64,000 nt of DNA, from the NCBI GenBank assembly GCA_963699825.1, contig CAVOVI010000010.1:271109-335108 (forward strand). The letters run 5' to 3'. Position 1 is the first letter of the stretch; each line of letters starts with the position of its first letter. The notes beneath the pieces were generated by a model. The model made no database searches and was not told the origin of the DNA. It worked only from the letters and a program-made list of their open reading frames with translations. Both the position numbers and the translations under genes were made by a program. This document shows, piece by piece, positions 43,991-54,083 of the stretch. This stretch comes from SPDF01 sp963699825. GTDB taxonomy: Bacteria > Gemmatimonadota > Gemmatimonadetes > Gemmatimonadales > GWC2-71-9.

Positions 43991-45378
43991 GGGCGGCGTC
44001 CTCCCTTGTTGCCAAGCACGGTATCGAGCCACTGCACCGCCTGCCGGTCGATGCCGGAGAGGGTCTGGAGATACTGGAGCCCGTCGCCTGTGGCGTGCTT
44101 TCCGATCGCCTCCGCCAGCCCGGCCGAGGTGTTGAGCAGGTCGCGATGGAGGGCCAGGCAGTCCGCTTCTGTGTCGGGGAGTTCGAGAGAGTAGGGCATC
44201 TGGAATGGTGGACCGGCCCGGCGCAGGTCCTTCGGGTCGTCGGTCAGCGGAAGCCGGAAGAGGAGTTCCGACAAGGTCTTGACGTTGTACATCTCGCCAA
44301 AGGTCCGGTGCAGCGCGCCGCTCCGCATGTTGGGGACGTTCGGGTCGGTCGTGCGCTGCAGGCGATAGGTGTGCGCGATGTTCGTGAGCAGCATCCGGTA
44401 CCGGAGGTTGAAGAGGCTGGCCCACTCGCGGGATTGTGCGGATTCGATGCGGGTCTGGTCGTCCCCCTTCTGTTCTGGATCGAAGGTGGTGGGGTTTACG
44501 GGGCAGTCGCGGGTCGCCTTCCAGCCCTTCACCTTCTCGAATCCCTGGTACACGCCGACAAACCGGTCAAAGTGAGAGGGTTCCTCGGTGGGTCGGCCGA
44601 GCAGGTGGGGCGCCTCTCCCTGGCCGGCCACCTTCTTGAGCGCTTCCACCGCCTGCGTCCGAGTGGCCATCTGAAACACCATCACCTCGCTTTGATGGTG
44701 CGGCGTCTGCCTGGCGGCATCCTGGTCGTCCGGGGTCGGCTTGTAGCTCTTCCCCCACTCGTCCCAGTTCGATTGGTAGGCGTAACTGGAAGCGTTGAAA
44801 TCCGAGTCGGGGATCTTTGTCGGGTCGGACAGGAGTTCCAGGATCGGCTCGTAGATTTCCCCGACGTGGTGCGGGTGCCCACCGGCTGCCTCGGTCGCCG
44901 CCGCTCGGATGCGCGCGATGTCCTTGTCGAATTCCTTGCCGCGCTTGGTGCCCTTTCCGCCCTGGACCGGGTTCGGCATGTCCGGCTCCATCTCCGCGAA
45001 GACGTAGCAGCTCAATGACTTCATCGTGAGCGGCTCGAGACTGAACCGGAACGGATAGTAGGGGCTGTCCCAGGGATAGTCGCTGCGGTAGAGGTTGATC
45101 TTGCCGCCGAGCAACGTGATCAGGTTCTGGATGCAGAGGAGGTGTCCCATTTCCTCACGGGCCACGGTGAGGATGGCGTCGCGCCAGCGGTTCACGTCGT
45201 GGCGATGCTTCTCGGGTACCTGCGGTCCGCCGAGGGAATAGGCGCCGTAGAGGTACTGGACCATCAGGCTGTGCTCGAGTTCGGCGCCGACATGGAGGAG
45301 CATCAGGAGGTGGTCCCGCCAGCTGCGGTCTGCCGGCTTGGGTTGCGCGGCGAGTCGGGGGCTGCTCGGTGCGGTCAT
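43987..45378 (-). CDS. VioB-like ferritin-like domain protein
   Basis: 463 residues from ATG 45378, first gene of the LodA operon. The N-terminal 170 residues form a ferritin-like bundle: HVGAELEHSLMVQYLYGAYSL and VAREEMGHLLCIQNLITLLGG supply Glu, Glu and ExxH metal ligands. This corresponds to the ferritin-like domain family found in VioB and its relatives. The C-terminal part is helical without known motifs. It may be an iron/diiron partner, an oxygen or peroxide handler, or a chaperone for the oxidase; none is proven. Confidence 0.8.
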   Translation of the reverse strand: MTAPSSPRLAAQPKPADRSWRDHLLMLLHVGAELEHSLMVQYLYGAYSLGGPQVPEKHRHDVNRWRDAILTVAREEMGHLLCIQNLITLLGGKINLYRSDYPWDSPYYPFRFSLEPLTMKSLSCYVFAEMEPDMPNPVQGGKGTKRGKEFDKDIARIRAAATEAAGGHPHHVGEIYEPILELLSDPTKIPDSDFNASSYAYQSNWDEWGKSYKPTPDDQDAARQTPHHQSEVMVFQMATRTQAVEALKKVAGQGEAPHLLGRPTEEPSHFDRFVGVYQGFEKVKGWKATRDCPVNPTTFDPEQKGDDQTRIESAQSREWASLFNLRYRMLLTNIAHTYRLQRTTDPNVPNMRSGALHRTFGEMYNVKTLSELLFRLPLTDDPKDLRRAGPPFQMPYSLELPDTEADCLALHRDLLNTSAGLAEAIGKHATGDGLQYLQTLSGIDRQAVQWLDTVLGNKGGRRP

Positions 45379-45506
45379 GGAGGGTCTCGGAATGGGGCTG
45401 GCGGTGGGCGCCGACAGCCGGACTGGGGAGGAGAAGCAATCACCAGAAGAGGGAGGCTACGCCCTGCCGGAGAGGCTGTCAAGGAACGGAGGCGCGTACC
45501 GGCATC

Positions 45507-46148
45507 TTACGATGCGCCGACCGCTCCTCGAATTCCGATGATCAACATCTGCGTTCCGATCACGGCCAGAATCAACCCCATCAGCCGGCTCACGACCTTG
45601 ATGCCGTTCTGGCCGAGGAACCTCACGAGCGAGGCACTCCCGAAGAACGCGATGAGATTGATCGCGCAAATCGTCGCCAGAGCGGCCAGCACTCGTGTCA
45701 GCTCAGGTGCGGTGGACTCGGCCGCGAAGCTCATCGCCGTGGCGATGGCACCGGGGCCGGCCAGGATAGGCAGGGCGAGAGGCGAGACGGCGATGCCGAG
45801 GGCGGCGTCCTTGCTCCCGGCGTTGTCGTCCGCGGTTGGCGTGTGGACGTTCGATTCCTTGCCCTGCAGTAGTTGGTAGCCCACCAGGGCGATGAGCACG
45901 CCGCCCGCAATCCGAAAGGCCGGGAGGGTGATTCCGAAGAGGGAGAAGATCTCCCGGCCGAGCAGCGCGAAGACCGCGACGATGCCGAACGCGAGGAGGA
46001 CGGCGCGGAACGCCACGTTCCGGCGAGTCGTCGGGTCCAGGTCGCGCGTCAGGCCGACGAACAGCGGCGCGTTCGCGATCGGATTCATGATGGCGAAGAA
46101 CGCCATCAGGACGGTCCCAAAATGGATGACGGGGTTGCTCATTGCCAT
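45507..46148 (-). CDS. MarC-family inner-membrane transporter
   Basis: 213 residues, six transmembrane helices; PIANAPLFVGLTRDLDPTTRR near the N-terminus, the GGVLIALVGYQLLQG segment and SPLALPILAGPGAI are family signatures. The MarC/NAAT proteins are predicted neutral amino-acid transporters, with function largely unproven. ATG 46148 is preferred (GAGG upstream). Divergent from the gabT-like operon across 281 bases. 128 bases separate its stop from the LodA operon start and hold nothing recognised. Confidence 0.88.
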   Translation of the reverse strand: MAMSNPVIHFGTVLMAFFAIMNPIANAPLFVGLTRDLDPTTRRNVAFRAVLLAFGIVAVFALLGREIFSLFGITLPAFRIAGGVLIALVGYQLLQGKESNVHTPTADDNAGSKDAALGIAVSPLALPILAGPGAIATAMSFAAESTAPELTRVLAALATICAINLIAFFGSASLVRFLGQNGIKVVSRLMGLILAVIGTQMLIIGIRGAVGAS

Positions 46149-46285
46149 GCAGCCTCGTTGGATGTGAACTGGCAGTGCGGCCAGGCAGCGAGAATGCCGA
46201 AACCCTAATGTACAGGCTCACCGGCCGGGGGCGAGATCCCGCCCGACAGGCACACCGAACTGTCACCGGAGGTCGCGCCAGAAAG

Positions 46286-46314
46286 TTGCAATGCAAAGCC
46301 CATAAGTGTATGAT
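46286..46314 (+). promoter_or_regulatory. sigma-70 promoter of the aminotransferase-decarboxylase operon
   Basis: TTGCAA at 46286-46291, 17-base spacer, TATGAT at 46309-46314 (5 of 6). It lies in an unusually AT-rich patch for this genome. The transcript would start near 46321 and have a leader of about 110 bases. Confidence 0.65.
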
Positions 46315-46337
46315 TCTACGTTCCTTAGAGCGTTTTA

Positions 46338-46358
46338 CACGGGCGTTTCCGCCCCGTG
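46338..46358 (+). promoter_or_regulatory. hairpin in the 5' leader of the aminotransferase operon
   Basis: CACGGGCG (46338-46345), loop TTTC, CGCCCCGTG (46350-46358): eight pairs with a single bulged C and no T-run after it. It lies just downstream of the predicted transcript start. A regulatory or stabilising role is possible; no known riboswitch class is recognised. Confidence 0.35.
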
Positions 46359-46429
46359 GGACCCGCCAATCACTTCACGTCCGGGGAAGCCTCCGGTACG
46401 TGCGTCCGTTACAGGTTCAGGAGATCCGC

Positions 46430-47776
46430 ATGGGCAAGAACGAAGAGCTGCTGGCGCGTCGGTCCGCCGTCGTCGCGCGAGGGGTACCGATGGTCACGAC
46501 GGCCACCGTCGCGAGCGGGAACGGGGCCGTCCTCCGCGACATGGAAGGCGGGGAGTTGATCGACTTTGCGGGCGGGATCGGCGTCATGAATGCCGGTCAC
46601 GGCCACCCGAAGGTCGTCGCCGCCATCCAGCAGCAGGCAGCACAACTTCTGCATACCTGTTTCCACGTTGCCACTTACGAGCCCTACGTGGCGCTCTGCG
46701 AGCGCCTGGCCGCGCTTCTCCCGCACGGCGATGCCACCAAGGTCGTGCTCCTCAACAGCGGCGCCGAAGCCGTTGAGAACGCCGTCAAGATTGCGCGGCA
46801 GGCCACGGGCCGCTCCGGCGTCCTCTGCTTTTCCGAGGGATTCCACGGTCGCACGCTGCTGGGCATGTCCCTCACCACCAAGGTGGGATACAAGGCGGGC
46901 TGCGGCCCGTTCGCGCCCGAGATCTATCGCCTCCAATTCCCCAATCACTTCCGCTACGGCGACGGGCTCGCGTTCGATGCGTTCGTCGAGCGGGAGATCC
47001 AGCGTCTCCGTACCGCCTTCATCACCCTCGTGGCGGCACAGGATCTTGCCGCGGTGATCGTCGAGCCGGTGCAGGGAGAAGGCGGATTCGTCCCGGCCCC
47101 GAAGGCGTGGATGCAGGCGCTGCGCGACCTCTGCGACGAGCACGGAATCGTCCTGATCTTCGATGAGGTACAGAGCGGCTTCTGCCGGACCGGTCGGTGG
47201 GCGGCCTACGAGCACTACGGCATCACGCCGGATCTCTCCACCTGGGCCAAGTCACTGGGCGGCGGGCTGCCGATCTCCGCCGTCATCGGTCGTGCCGAGG
47301 TGATGGATGCGGCCGCGGTCGGGACACTGGGCGGCACCTATGGCGGGAATCCTGTCTCCTGCGCGGCGGCGCTGGCCGTCATCGACGTCATGGAATTGCT
47401 CGACCTCAACGCCCGGGCCCAGGTCATCGGGGACACCATCCGTTCGAGATTCACCGCACTCCAGGCTCGCTGCCCCATCATCGGGGATGTTCGCGGCCTC
47501 GGGGCAATGATCGGAATGGAGTTTGTGGAGGAGGGTGATCCCTCACAGCCCGCAGGCGCCTTCGTGAAGGAAGTCCTTGCCGGCGCCCTCGCACGGGGGG
47601 TGCTGGCGATTTCGGCCGGCACCTACGGCAACGTGGTTCGCATCCTGAGTCCGCTGGTCATCACCGATGACGAACTGGACCGCGGGTTGCGCATTTTCGA
47701 GGAGGAGATCCTGTCGGCGTGGGATCGTCACATGGCCGCGGCCACTGCGGCGCCCCGTACGCTGGCGCGGGCCTGA
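46430..47776 (+). CDS. 4-aminobutyrate-type class III aminotransferase
   Basis: About 448 residues from ATG 46430, preceded by AGGAG at 7-base spacing (the longer frame to 46142 is leader). GABA-aminotransferase-like: FAGGIGVMNAGHGHPKVV, LNSGAEAVENAVKIAR, FHGRTLLGMSLT, FDEVQSGFCRTGRWAAYEH and PLP Lys274 in WAKSLGGGLPIS. Transfers an omega-amino group of GABA, putrescine-like or ornithine-like donors. First gene of the operon, sharing one base with the nitrilase gene. Confidence 0.9.
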   Translation: MGKNEELLARRSAVVARGVPMVTTATVASGNGAVLRDMEGGELIDFAGGIGVMNAGHGHPKVVAAIQQQAAQLLHTCFHVATYEPYVALCERLAALLPHGDATKVVLLNSGAEAVENAVKIARQATGRSGVLCFSEGFHGRTLLGMSLTTKVGYKAGCGPFAPEIYRLQFPNHFRYGDGLAFDAFVEREIQRLRTAFITLVAAQDLAAVIVEPVQGEGGFVPAPKAWMQALRDLCDEHGIVLIFDEVQSGFCRTGRWAAYEHYGITPDLSTWAKSLGGGLPISAVIGRAEVMDAAAVGTLGGTYGGNPVSCAAALAVIDVMELLDLNARAQVIGDTIRSRFTALQARCPIIGDVRGLGAMIGMEFVEEGDPSQPAGAFVKEVLAGALARGVLAISAGTYGNVVRILSPLVITDDELDRGLRIFEEEILSAWDRHMAAATAAPRTLARA

Positions 47777-48705
47777 TGCAGCCGTTCGCCGTCGCCGGCC
47801 TCCAACTGAACCTGTCCGGGCACGGGAACAACCTCCCGCGCATGCGGGAGCGTCTCGACTACCTGATGGCCGTGTTCCCCTGGGTCCAGATGGTGGTCTT
47901 CAGCGAGCTGGCCGCCTGCGGGCCTTCGCCGGTCCACGCGGAGCCGATGCCGGGACCTGCCGAGCGGGCGTTCCAGGAGCTGGCCGCGCGGCACCGGGTG
48001 TGGCTGGTGACCGGTTCGCATTTCGAGTTGCACGATGGCAATGTGTATAACACCGCCTCGGTCATCGATGCCGATGGTCGGGTCATCGCGAGGCACCGGA
48101 AATTGTTTCCGTTCCTCCCGTACGAGCAGGGCGTGACCCCTGGCTCCGAGTTCGTCGTGTTCGATGTGCCGGATGTGGGCCGTTTCGGTGTGTCCATCTG
48201 CTACGACATGTGGTTTCCGGAGACCTCCAGGCAGCTCGCGGCGATGGGGGCGGAGGTGCTGATCCATCCCACGCTCACGACGACGATCGATCGCGACGTG
48301 GAGCTGGCCATCGCCCGCGCCACCGCCGCCACCAACCAGTGTTTCATGGTGGACATCAACGGCGTCGGCGATATCGGGAACGGGCGGTCGGTCGTCGTGG
48401 GCCCGGCGGGGGATGTGCTGTACCAGGCCGGCACGTCCGAGGAATTGATCCCGATCGAGATCGACCTGGATCGGGTGCGGCGGAGCAGGGAAGTCGGGCT
48501 CCGCGGCCTTGGGCAGCCGCTGAAGAGTTTCCGCGACACGACGGTGCGCTTCCCGGTCTACGCCGGCGAGACCCGCACCTATCTCGACACCCTTGGCCCG
48601 CTCGCCCGCCCTGAGCGCGGCTCGAAGGCCGGCATTCGTGCCGTCACCCCTGAAATACCGGCCGGCATCGTCCGCGGCCCGGAGGATTTGTCAGGCGATA
48701 GTTGA
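47776..48705 (+). CDS. carbon-nitrogen hydrolase (nitrilase superfamily amidase)
   Basis: 309 residues from ATG 47776, whose A closes the TGA of the aminotransferase. The catalytic triad is Glu44 (FSELAACG), Lys109 (RHRKLFPF) and Cys142 (SICYDMWFPE). In this superfamily it could hydrolyse an omega-amide, N-carbamoyl- or agmatine-derived compound. Neighbouring genes suggest a nitrogen-releasing step in amine or amino-acid breakdown. Confidence 0.88.
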   Translation: MQPFAVAGLQLNLSGHGNNLPRMRERLDYLMAVFPWVQMVVFSELAACGPSPVHAEPMPGPAERAFQELAARHRVWLVTGSHFELHDGNVYNTASVIDADGRVIARHRKLFPFLPYEQGVTPGSEFVVFDVPDVGRFGVSICYDMWFPETSRQLAAMGAEVLIHPTLTTTIDRDVELAIARATAATNQCFMVDINGVGDIGNGRSVVVGPAGDVLYQAGTSEELIPIEIDLDRVRRSREVGLRGLGQPLKSFRDTTVRFPVYAGETRTYLDTLGPLARPERGSKAGIRAVTPEIPAGIVRGPEDLSGDS

Positions 48706-48721
48706 CCAGTCAGGAGAGAAG

Positions 48722-51529
48722 ATGAGTGGAGAGCAGTTGCCCGCCGCCCGTACCTCGCGCACGGAACCGTTCTACAATCTGTCGAGGGTCCGAACCGACA
48801 ACTGGAACCGGCTGCGCGATATCGCGCGCCGGCTGCACCGGGGCGTCGAACGGGCCGAGGAAGTCGATCGCCTGGAGCTGGCGTGCCAGCAGGCACTCGA
48901 CACGTTGGCCCCCCTCGAGCGCTACTACGCCTTCCCCGGCTGGCGCGCCTTCGAGCGGCTGCAGAAGACCGCCGCTCGACGGGACTGGACCACCCTCGCC
49001 CGCCAGACGTCCCGACTGGTTCGGCTCATCACCACGGGGGCGTTCCGGCGGCTGGATCTCCTCGACCTGAAGCTGCAGGGCTACGCCGACCTGCTCGACC
49101 TCGATGAGTTCAACGAGGACGTCTACAGGAAGCTTGGCGTCGAACGACGCCCGTACTTCGTGACGCTGATCGTCGATGAAATCGGGCCGAAGCAGGAACT
49201 CGAGCTCCAGAACCGACTCCGAGCACTCCGTCGCCCGGAGGACATGTTCATCTACGAGGCGATCGTCGTCTCGAGCTTCGAGGCCGCGCTGCTCGCGGTC
49301 ATGGTCAATCCCGCTATCCAGTCGGTGGTCGCCCGGTATTCGTTCACCTTCGCGAACGAGGACGCCGCCGCCGCCGTCGCGGAGCTCTATCCGAACCTGG
49401 GCGTCCGTCGCGAGGAACTGGCCGCGATGATGCCGGGCGACCGGACTCTCGCGCTCGGCCAGGTCCTGAAGCGGTTCCGTCCGGAGATCGACCTCTTCCT
49501 GGTATCCGATGCCCCGGTCGAGGACGTGGTCGGCAGCAAGAGTCACTCGTATCGCCGGGTGTTCTATCATGCGGAGGACTACCAGGACCTCCACCTCAGC
49601 ATCCTGAAGGGGGTGCACGAACGGTTCACGACCCCCTTCTTCACCGCGCTCCAGAAGTACAGCCTGAAGCCCACCGGGGTGTTTCATGCCCTGCCGGTGT
49701 CGCGCGGGAAGTCCATCGCCCGCTCCATCTGGGTGGACGACTTCGCCGAATTCTACGGCCCGAAGGTCTTTCAGGCCGAGACCTCCGCGACGACGGGCGG
49801 CCTCGATTCGCTCCTGCAACCGGTGGGGACCATCAAGAAGGCGCAGGAAGCTGCGGCGCGGGCCTTCGGCGCGCGGCGCACCTATTTCGTCACCAACGGG
49901 ACGAGCACGGCGAACAAGATCGTCATGCAGGCCCTCATGCGGCCGGGTGACATCGTCCTCCTCTCTCACGACTGCCATAAGTCACATCCATACGCCGTCA
50001 TCCTCGCCGGGGCGCACCCGGTCTACCTGAGCGCCTACCCGCTCTCCGACTATTCGATGTACGGGGCGGTCCCCCTCCGGGAGATCAAGGAGCAGCTGCT
50101 GAAGCTGAAGGCCGCCGGCAAGCTCGACCGGGTAAAGCTGCTCCTCCTCACCAACATCACCTTCGATGGGATTACCTATGACCCGCTCAGGGTGATGGAA
50201 GAGGTCCTCGCCATCAAGCCGGACATGGTCTTCCTGTGGGATGAGGCGTGGTTCGCGTACGGCAGGTTCGTTCCGACCCTCCGGCTCCGCACCGCCATGG
50301 ACGCCGCCCAGCGACTCGAGGCGCGGCTTGCGTCCCCGGCCTACAAGGCCGAATACGCCGCATGGCGAGCCGAAGCGGACCTCACCGATGAGGCCGGGCT
50401 CCTGGAGCAGCGCCTGCTGCCCGATCCGGACCAGGCCCGCGTGCGCGTCTACGCGACCCAGTCCACCCACAAGACCCTCACCTCGCTGCGGCAGGGGTCG
50501 ATGATCCATGTGGCGGACCAGGATTTCGAACACCGGGTCCACGCGGTCTTCGACGAGGCCTACCTGACGCACACCTCGACCTCGCCGAACTACCAGATCC
50601 TCGCCTCGCTCGATGTGGGGCGTCGTCAGGTGGAGCTGGAAGGGTATGAGATGGTGCGCCGTAGCGTGCAGCTGGCGATGTCCCTCCGGGAGCGGGTCCG
50701 CTCGGACGCGACCCTCGGTCGCTACTTCCGGGTGCTCGGTCCCCGCGAGATGATCCCCGGCACCTACCGGCCATCCGGGCTCGATGCCTACTACGACGAG
50801 ACGACCGGGTGGCAGACGCTCGAGCCGGCTTGGCGTGGAGACGAGTTCGTCCTCGACCCGACCCGGGTGACGATCGACGTCGGCCGCACGGGGCTCGATG
50901 GCGACCATTTCAAGAAGCTGCTGATGGACAAGTACGACATCCAGATCAACAAGACCTCTCGGAACACCGTCCTGTTCATGGTGCACATCGGGATGTCGCG
51001 CGGGATGATCGCCCACCTGGTCAAGGTGCTGACGGAAATCGCCCGGGAGCTGGACGATCGACTGGATCATGCGAGCGAGGCGGCGGTCAGGCTCCACGAG
51101 GGCCAGGTGCGGGCGCTGGTCGACGAGCTGCCGCCGCTGCCCTACTTCAGCCGATTCCATCCGGCCTTCAAGGACCGAGGGGACGGCTCGACGCCCGAAG
51201 GGGACATGCGTGCGGCGTTCTACCTCGCGTACGAGGATGCCGCCTGCGAGTACGCCAGGCTGGATCACTCGCTGTCCAAGTCGGTGGCGGCTGGTCGCAC
51301 GGTCGTCTGCGCCCGGTTCGTGACGCCCTATCCTCCCGGCTTTCCCGTCCTGGTCCCCGGCCAGGTCATCACCACCGAGATTCTCGAGTATCTCCTTGCG
51401 CTCGACGTGACGGAGATCCACGGCTATGAACCCGATTTTGGCCTGCGCGTCTTCACCGAGGCCGCGCTCGCGGCGCGACTCGGTACACCACAGACGGAGC
51501 CGGCCATGACGAATGGAGTGACGGTATGA
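48722..51529 (+). CDS. Orn/Lys/Arg decarboxylase (PLP fold type I)
   Basis: 935 residues from ATG 48722, with AGGAG just upstream. The N-terminal ~330 residues form the family's wing/CheY-like domain; the PLP domain has VTNGTSTANKIV, HDCHKSHPY, FLWDEAWFAYGRF and Schiff-base Lys584 (STHKTLTSLRQG); the C-terminus (PYPPGFPVLVPGQ) is typical of the arginine/lysine/ornithine group. It would produce agmatine, cadaverine or putrescine with CO2. The next gene overlaps by ATGA. Confidence 0.92.
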   Translation: MSGEQLPAARTSRTEPFYNLSRVRTDNWNRLRDIARRLHRGVERAEEVDRLELACQQALDTLAPLERYYAFPGWRAFERLQKTAARRDWTTLARQTSRLVRLITTGAFRRLDLLDLKLQGYADLLDLDEFNEDVYRKLGVERRPYFVTLIVDEIGPKQELELQNRLRALRRPEDMFIYEAIVVSSFEAALLAVMVNPAIQSVVARYSFTFANEDAAAAVAELYPNLGVRREELAAMMPGDRTLALGQVLKRFRPEIDLFLVSDAPVEDVVGSKSHSYRRVFYHAEDYQDLHLSILKGVHERFTTPFFTALQKYSLKPTGVFHALPVSRGKSIARSIWVDDFAEFYGPKVFQAETSATTGGLDSLLQPVGTIKKAQEAAARAFGARRTYFVTNGTSTANKIVMQALMRPGDIVLLSHDCHKSHPYAVILAGAHPVYLSAYPLSDYSMYGAVPLREIKEQLLKLKAAGKLDRVKLLLLTNITFDGITYDPLRVMEEVLAIKPDMVFLWDEAWFAYGRFVPTLRLRTAMDAAQRLEARLASPAYKAEYAAWRAEADLTDEAGLLEQRLLPDPDQARVRVYATQSTHKTLTSLRQGSMIHVADQDFEHRVHAVFDEAYLTHTSTSPNYQILASLDVGRRQVELEGYEMVRRSVQLAMSLRERVRSDATLGRYFRVLGPREMIPGTYRPSGLDAYYDETTGWQTLEPAWRGDEFVLDPTRVTIDVGRTGLDGDHFKKLLMDKYDIQINKTSRNTVLFMVHIGMSRGMIAHLVKVLTEIARELDDRLDHASEAAVRLHEGQVRALVDELPPLPYFSRFHPAFKDRGDGSTPEGDMRAAFYLAYEDAACEYARLDHSLSKSVAAGRTVVCARFVTPYPPGFPVLVPGQVITTEILEYLLALDVTEIHGYEPDFGLRVFTEAALAARLGTPQTEPAMTNGVTV

Positions 51530-53069
51530 AGAAGTCTGCCCGTGCGGTCAAGAAGCGGGGCGTGGCCAAGGCCGGTCGCACGACCGCGCCGAAATCGGCA
51601 CCCACCCGCCCGAAACTGGTCGGCATTTCCGACATCCGGCGCTACTTTCACCGGAACGAGGAACCGATCTATTTCATCAGCGCCACGCCGTTCAATCTCC
51701 TCGGTATCGACGAGTGGGTGCGCAATTTCCACTTCATCAATTACATCGACTGTTTCGACGGACACCATCCGCACGTCTTCGTGCCGAGGGAGACCCCGCA
51801 TCGCCCGTTCACCTCCATCGAGGACATCAACAACTACCTCCTCGCGCACAAGGAAGTGGTGGATTACATCCGCGCCCGCGGACCGGGCGGCAAGGCGGTG
51901 TTCCTCTTCTTCGATGAGGAAACCGAAGCGCTCTGCAAGGAGCTGGGCCTGGAGGTCTGTTTCCCCTCGGCGGGCCTCAGGCGCATGGTGGACAACAAGG
52001 TGGAAGCGACCCGGATTGCCGAGCGGGCAGGGGTGAAGTCGGTGCCGCATGTGCTCGCCAAAGTGGAATCCTGGGAGGACTTGCAAGAGCTCGCGAAGCC
52101 CTTGGGGACCGATCTCGTCATCCAGACCGCGTTCGGCGATTCCGGCCACACCACTTTCTTCATCGATTCCGAAGAGGGGTGGAACAAGCACGCGGAGGAG
52201 ATCGTCGACGAGCCAGAGGTAAAGGTTATGAAGCGGGTGCGGGTGAAGGGCTCCGCGCTCGAAGCATGCGTCACCCGCCACGGCACGATCGTCGGGCCGC
52301 TGATGACGGAGCTGGTGGGATTCAAGAGCCTGACGCCCTATCGGGGCGGATGGTGCGGCAACGAGGTCAATGCGGAGGCCTTCCCCCAGGTGGTCCGGGA
52401 CCAGGCGCGCGAGGCGACGATCGCCTTCGGCGAGGAACTCCGCAAGATGGGATACCGCGGATACTTTGAGCTCGATTTCCTGCACGATCAGGACACCGAC
52501 GACCTCTACCTCGGCGAAATCAACCCGCGGATCACCGGCGCCAGCGCCATGACCAACCTGGCGGCGTTCGCCCACGCCGACGCGCCGCTCTTCCTCTTCC
52601 ACCTGCTGGAATACGCCGACGTGGACTTCGAGCTGGACGTCGATGACGCTCAACGCGCGGTGGGCCGACCCCGCGAATATCGATCCCTGGGGCCAGCTGG
52701 TCATGAAGCACACCGCCGATACGACCGGCCTCGTCACCGCCGCACCGCGGACCGGCATCTGGCAGCTTGGGGTGAAGGGCGCCCCGCCGACCTACGTGCG
52801 GCTGCAGACCCACCGGCGCACCGTCGAGAGCGAGATGGAGGGGTTCTACCTGCGGATCACCAACCCCGGCGACTACCTCTATGAGGGCGCCGACCTCGGC
52901 ATCCTCATCACGCCCGGGACGCCTGATGACGGAGGATCACCAGCTCAACGGTCGGGCGCATGCCTGGATTCAGGCGATCGAGTCGCAGTACGTGAGTGTG
53001 CCGATTCCGGAAAACACGGCGCCTGTCGCCGCATCGGTCGCCGAGGTGGGCAATTTCAAGATGCTGTAG
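51526..53069 (+). CDS. ATP-grasp ligase (two frameshifts near the end)
   Basis: Basic N-terminus (KKSARAVKKRG), then an ATP-grasp fold: FVPRETPHRPFTS, NKVEATRIAERAGV, DLVIQTAFGDSGHTTFFI (ATP-binding loop), VMKRVRVKGSALEACV and FLHDQDTDDLYLGEINPRITGAS (metal-binding Glu/Asn). Apparent one-base gains near 52.65 kb and at 52919 break the C-terminus; joining frames gives ITPGRLMTEDHQLNG and an end at GNFKML. Such enzymes make amide or peptide bonds by acyl-phosphate. Placed between the decarboxylase and a C45 hydrolase, it could conjugate the amine product; this is inference. Confidence 0.78.
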
Positions 53070-53078
53070 GCGCGCCCG

Positions 53079-54083
53079 ATGGAACTGACGTTCTACGCGA
53101 TCGAAGAGGGCGAGCCCGGCAAGCGGTGGCAGAATATCTACCGACCACCTCGAGGACGGCTATCGCCGCTGGTTTCTCCGGGAGGGGGACGCGGCGCGCG
53201 CGTCGTATCTCGCGGCTCGTCACGGGCGCTCCGGGAGCACATGCCGGAGCTCGTGCCCGTCTACGAGCGACTGGTTGACCTCGCGGGCGGCGGGGACTTC
53301 GCCGCACGACTGCTCGCGCTCTGGTGCCCCACGCCGTACCTGACCGGCTGCTCGCAGGCCGTGTGGAGCGGGAGCCACCCATGCTCGTCCGGAACTACGA
53401 CTATCATCCCGCGCTCTGGGACGGGGTGCTCCTCTCCTCGTCGTGGACCGGCCGGCGGGTCATCGCCATGCTCGACTCGCTGTGGGGCGTCCTCGACGGC
53501 ATCAATGAGGACGGGTTGGCGGTGTCGCTCGCGTTCGGCGGGCGACAGGTGGTCGGGGAAGGATTCGGGATGCCGCTGATCCTGCGGTACGTCCTCGAGA
53601 CCTGCGCGCAACGTGGACGAGGGAGTGGAGGCGCTGATTCGGCGTGCCGAGCCACATGTCCTACAACGTGACGCTGCTCGACGCACGGGGCCAGCACCGC
53701 ACCGTCTTCCTGGCGCCCCGGATCGCCCGCCGGCGGTCACCCGGCGCGCCCTCGCCACCAACCACCAGCGCGTGGTGGAGTGGGAGGCGTTCGCCCACGC
53801 CACGGCCAGCCATGGACCGGGAGCGGTACATCCGGGCCCGACTCGATGATCCCTCGAGGAAACGGCCGCGCGGTTCGTGGGGCGGTTCCTGGAGCCACCG
53901 CTGCACATCGGGCATTTCCACCACGGGTGGGGCACGCTCTACACGTCGGTGTACGAACCTCGCAGCCGCAGCATGGCACTCCACTGGAGTGGGGCCAGCC
54001 TCCAGCAGTCAATCGGCCATTTCCAGGAGGCGGCGATCCAGTTGTCGTTCGCCGCCAAGTCTCGCGAAAGGATCCAGGCATGA
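53079..54083 (+). pseudogene. C45-family autoproteolytic acyltransferase/hydrolase (heavily frameshifted)
   Basis: Eight frame changes in 1 kb, four like a gained and four like a lost base. Stitched pieces give EEGEPGKRWQNIY, REHMPELVPVYERLVDLAGG, GCSQAVW (candidate N-terminal nucleophile Cys), PPMLVRNYDYHPALWDG, RRALATNHQRVVEWEAF and a C-terminal FHHGWGTLYTSVYEPRSR. These are the acyl-CoA:6-aminopenicillanic-acid acyltransferase/choloylglycine-like Ntn fold features. It overlaps the next gene by ATGA, so the locus is still in the operon. Substrate unknown. Confidence 0.6.

Noticed and set aside
42014..44194. Long 726-codon open frame antisense to the LodA-like gene
   Set aside because: High-GC shadow frame: no recognisable domains, while the opposite strand encodes a clear conserved protein with overlapping operon neighbours.
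46338..46358. Known riboswitch in the leader of the aminotransferase operon
   Set aside because: Only one simple hairpin; no match to guanidine, glycine or other amine-related riboswitch cores that I can recognise.
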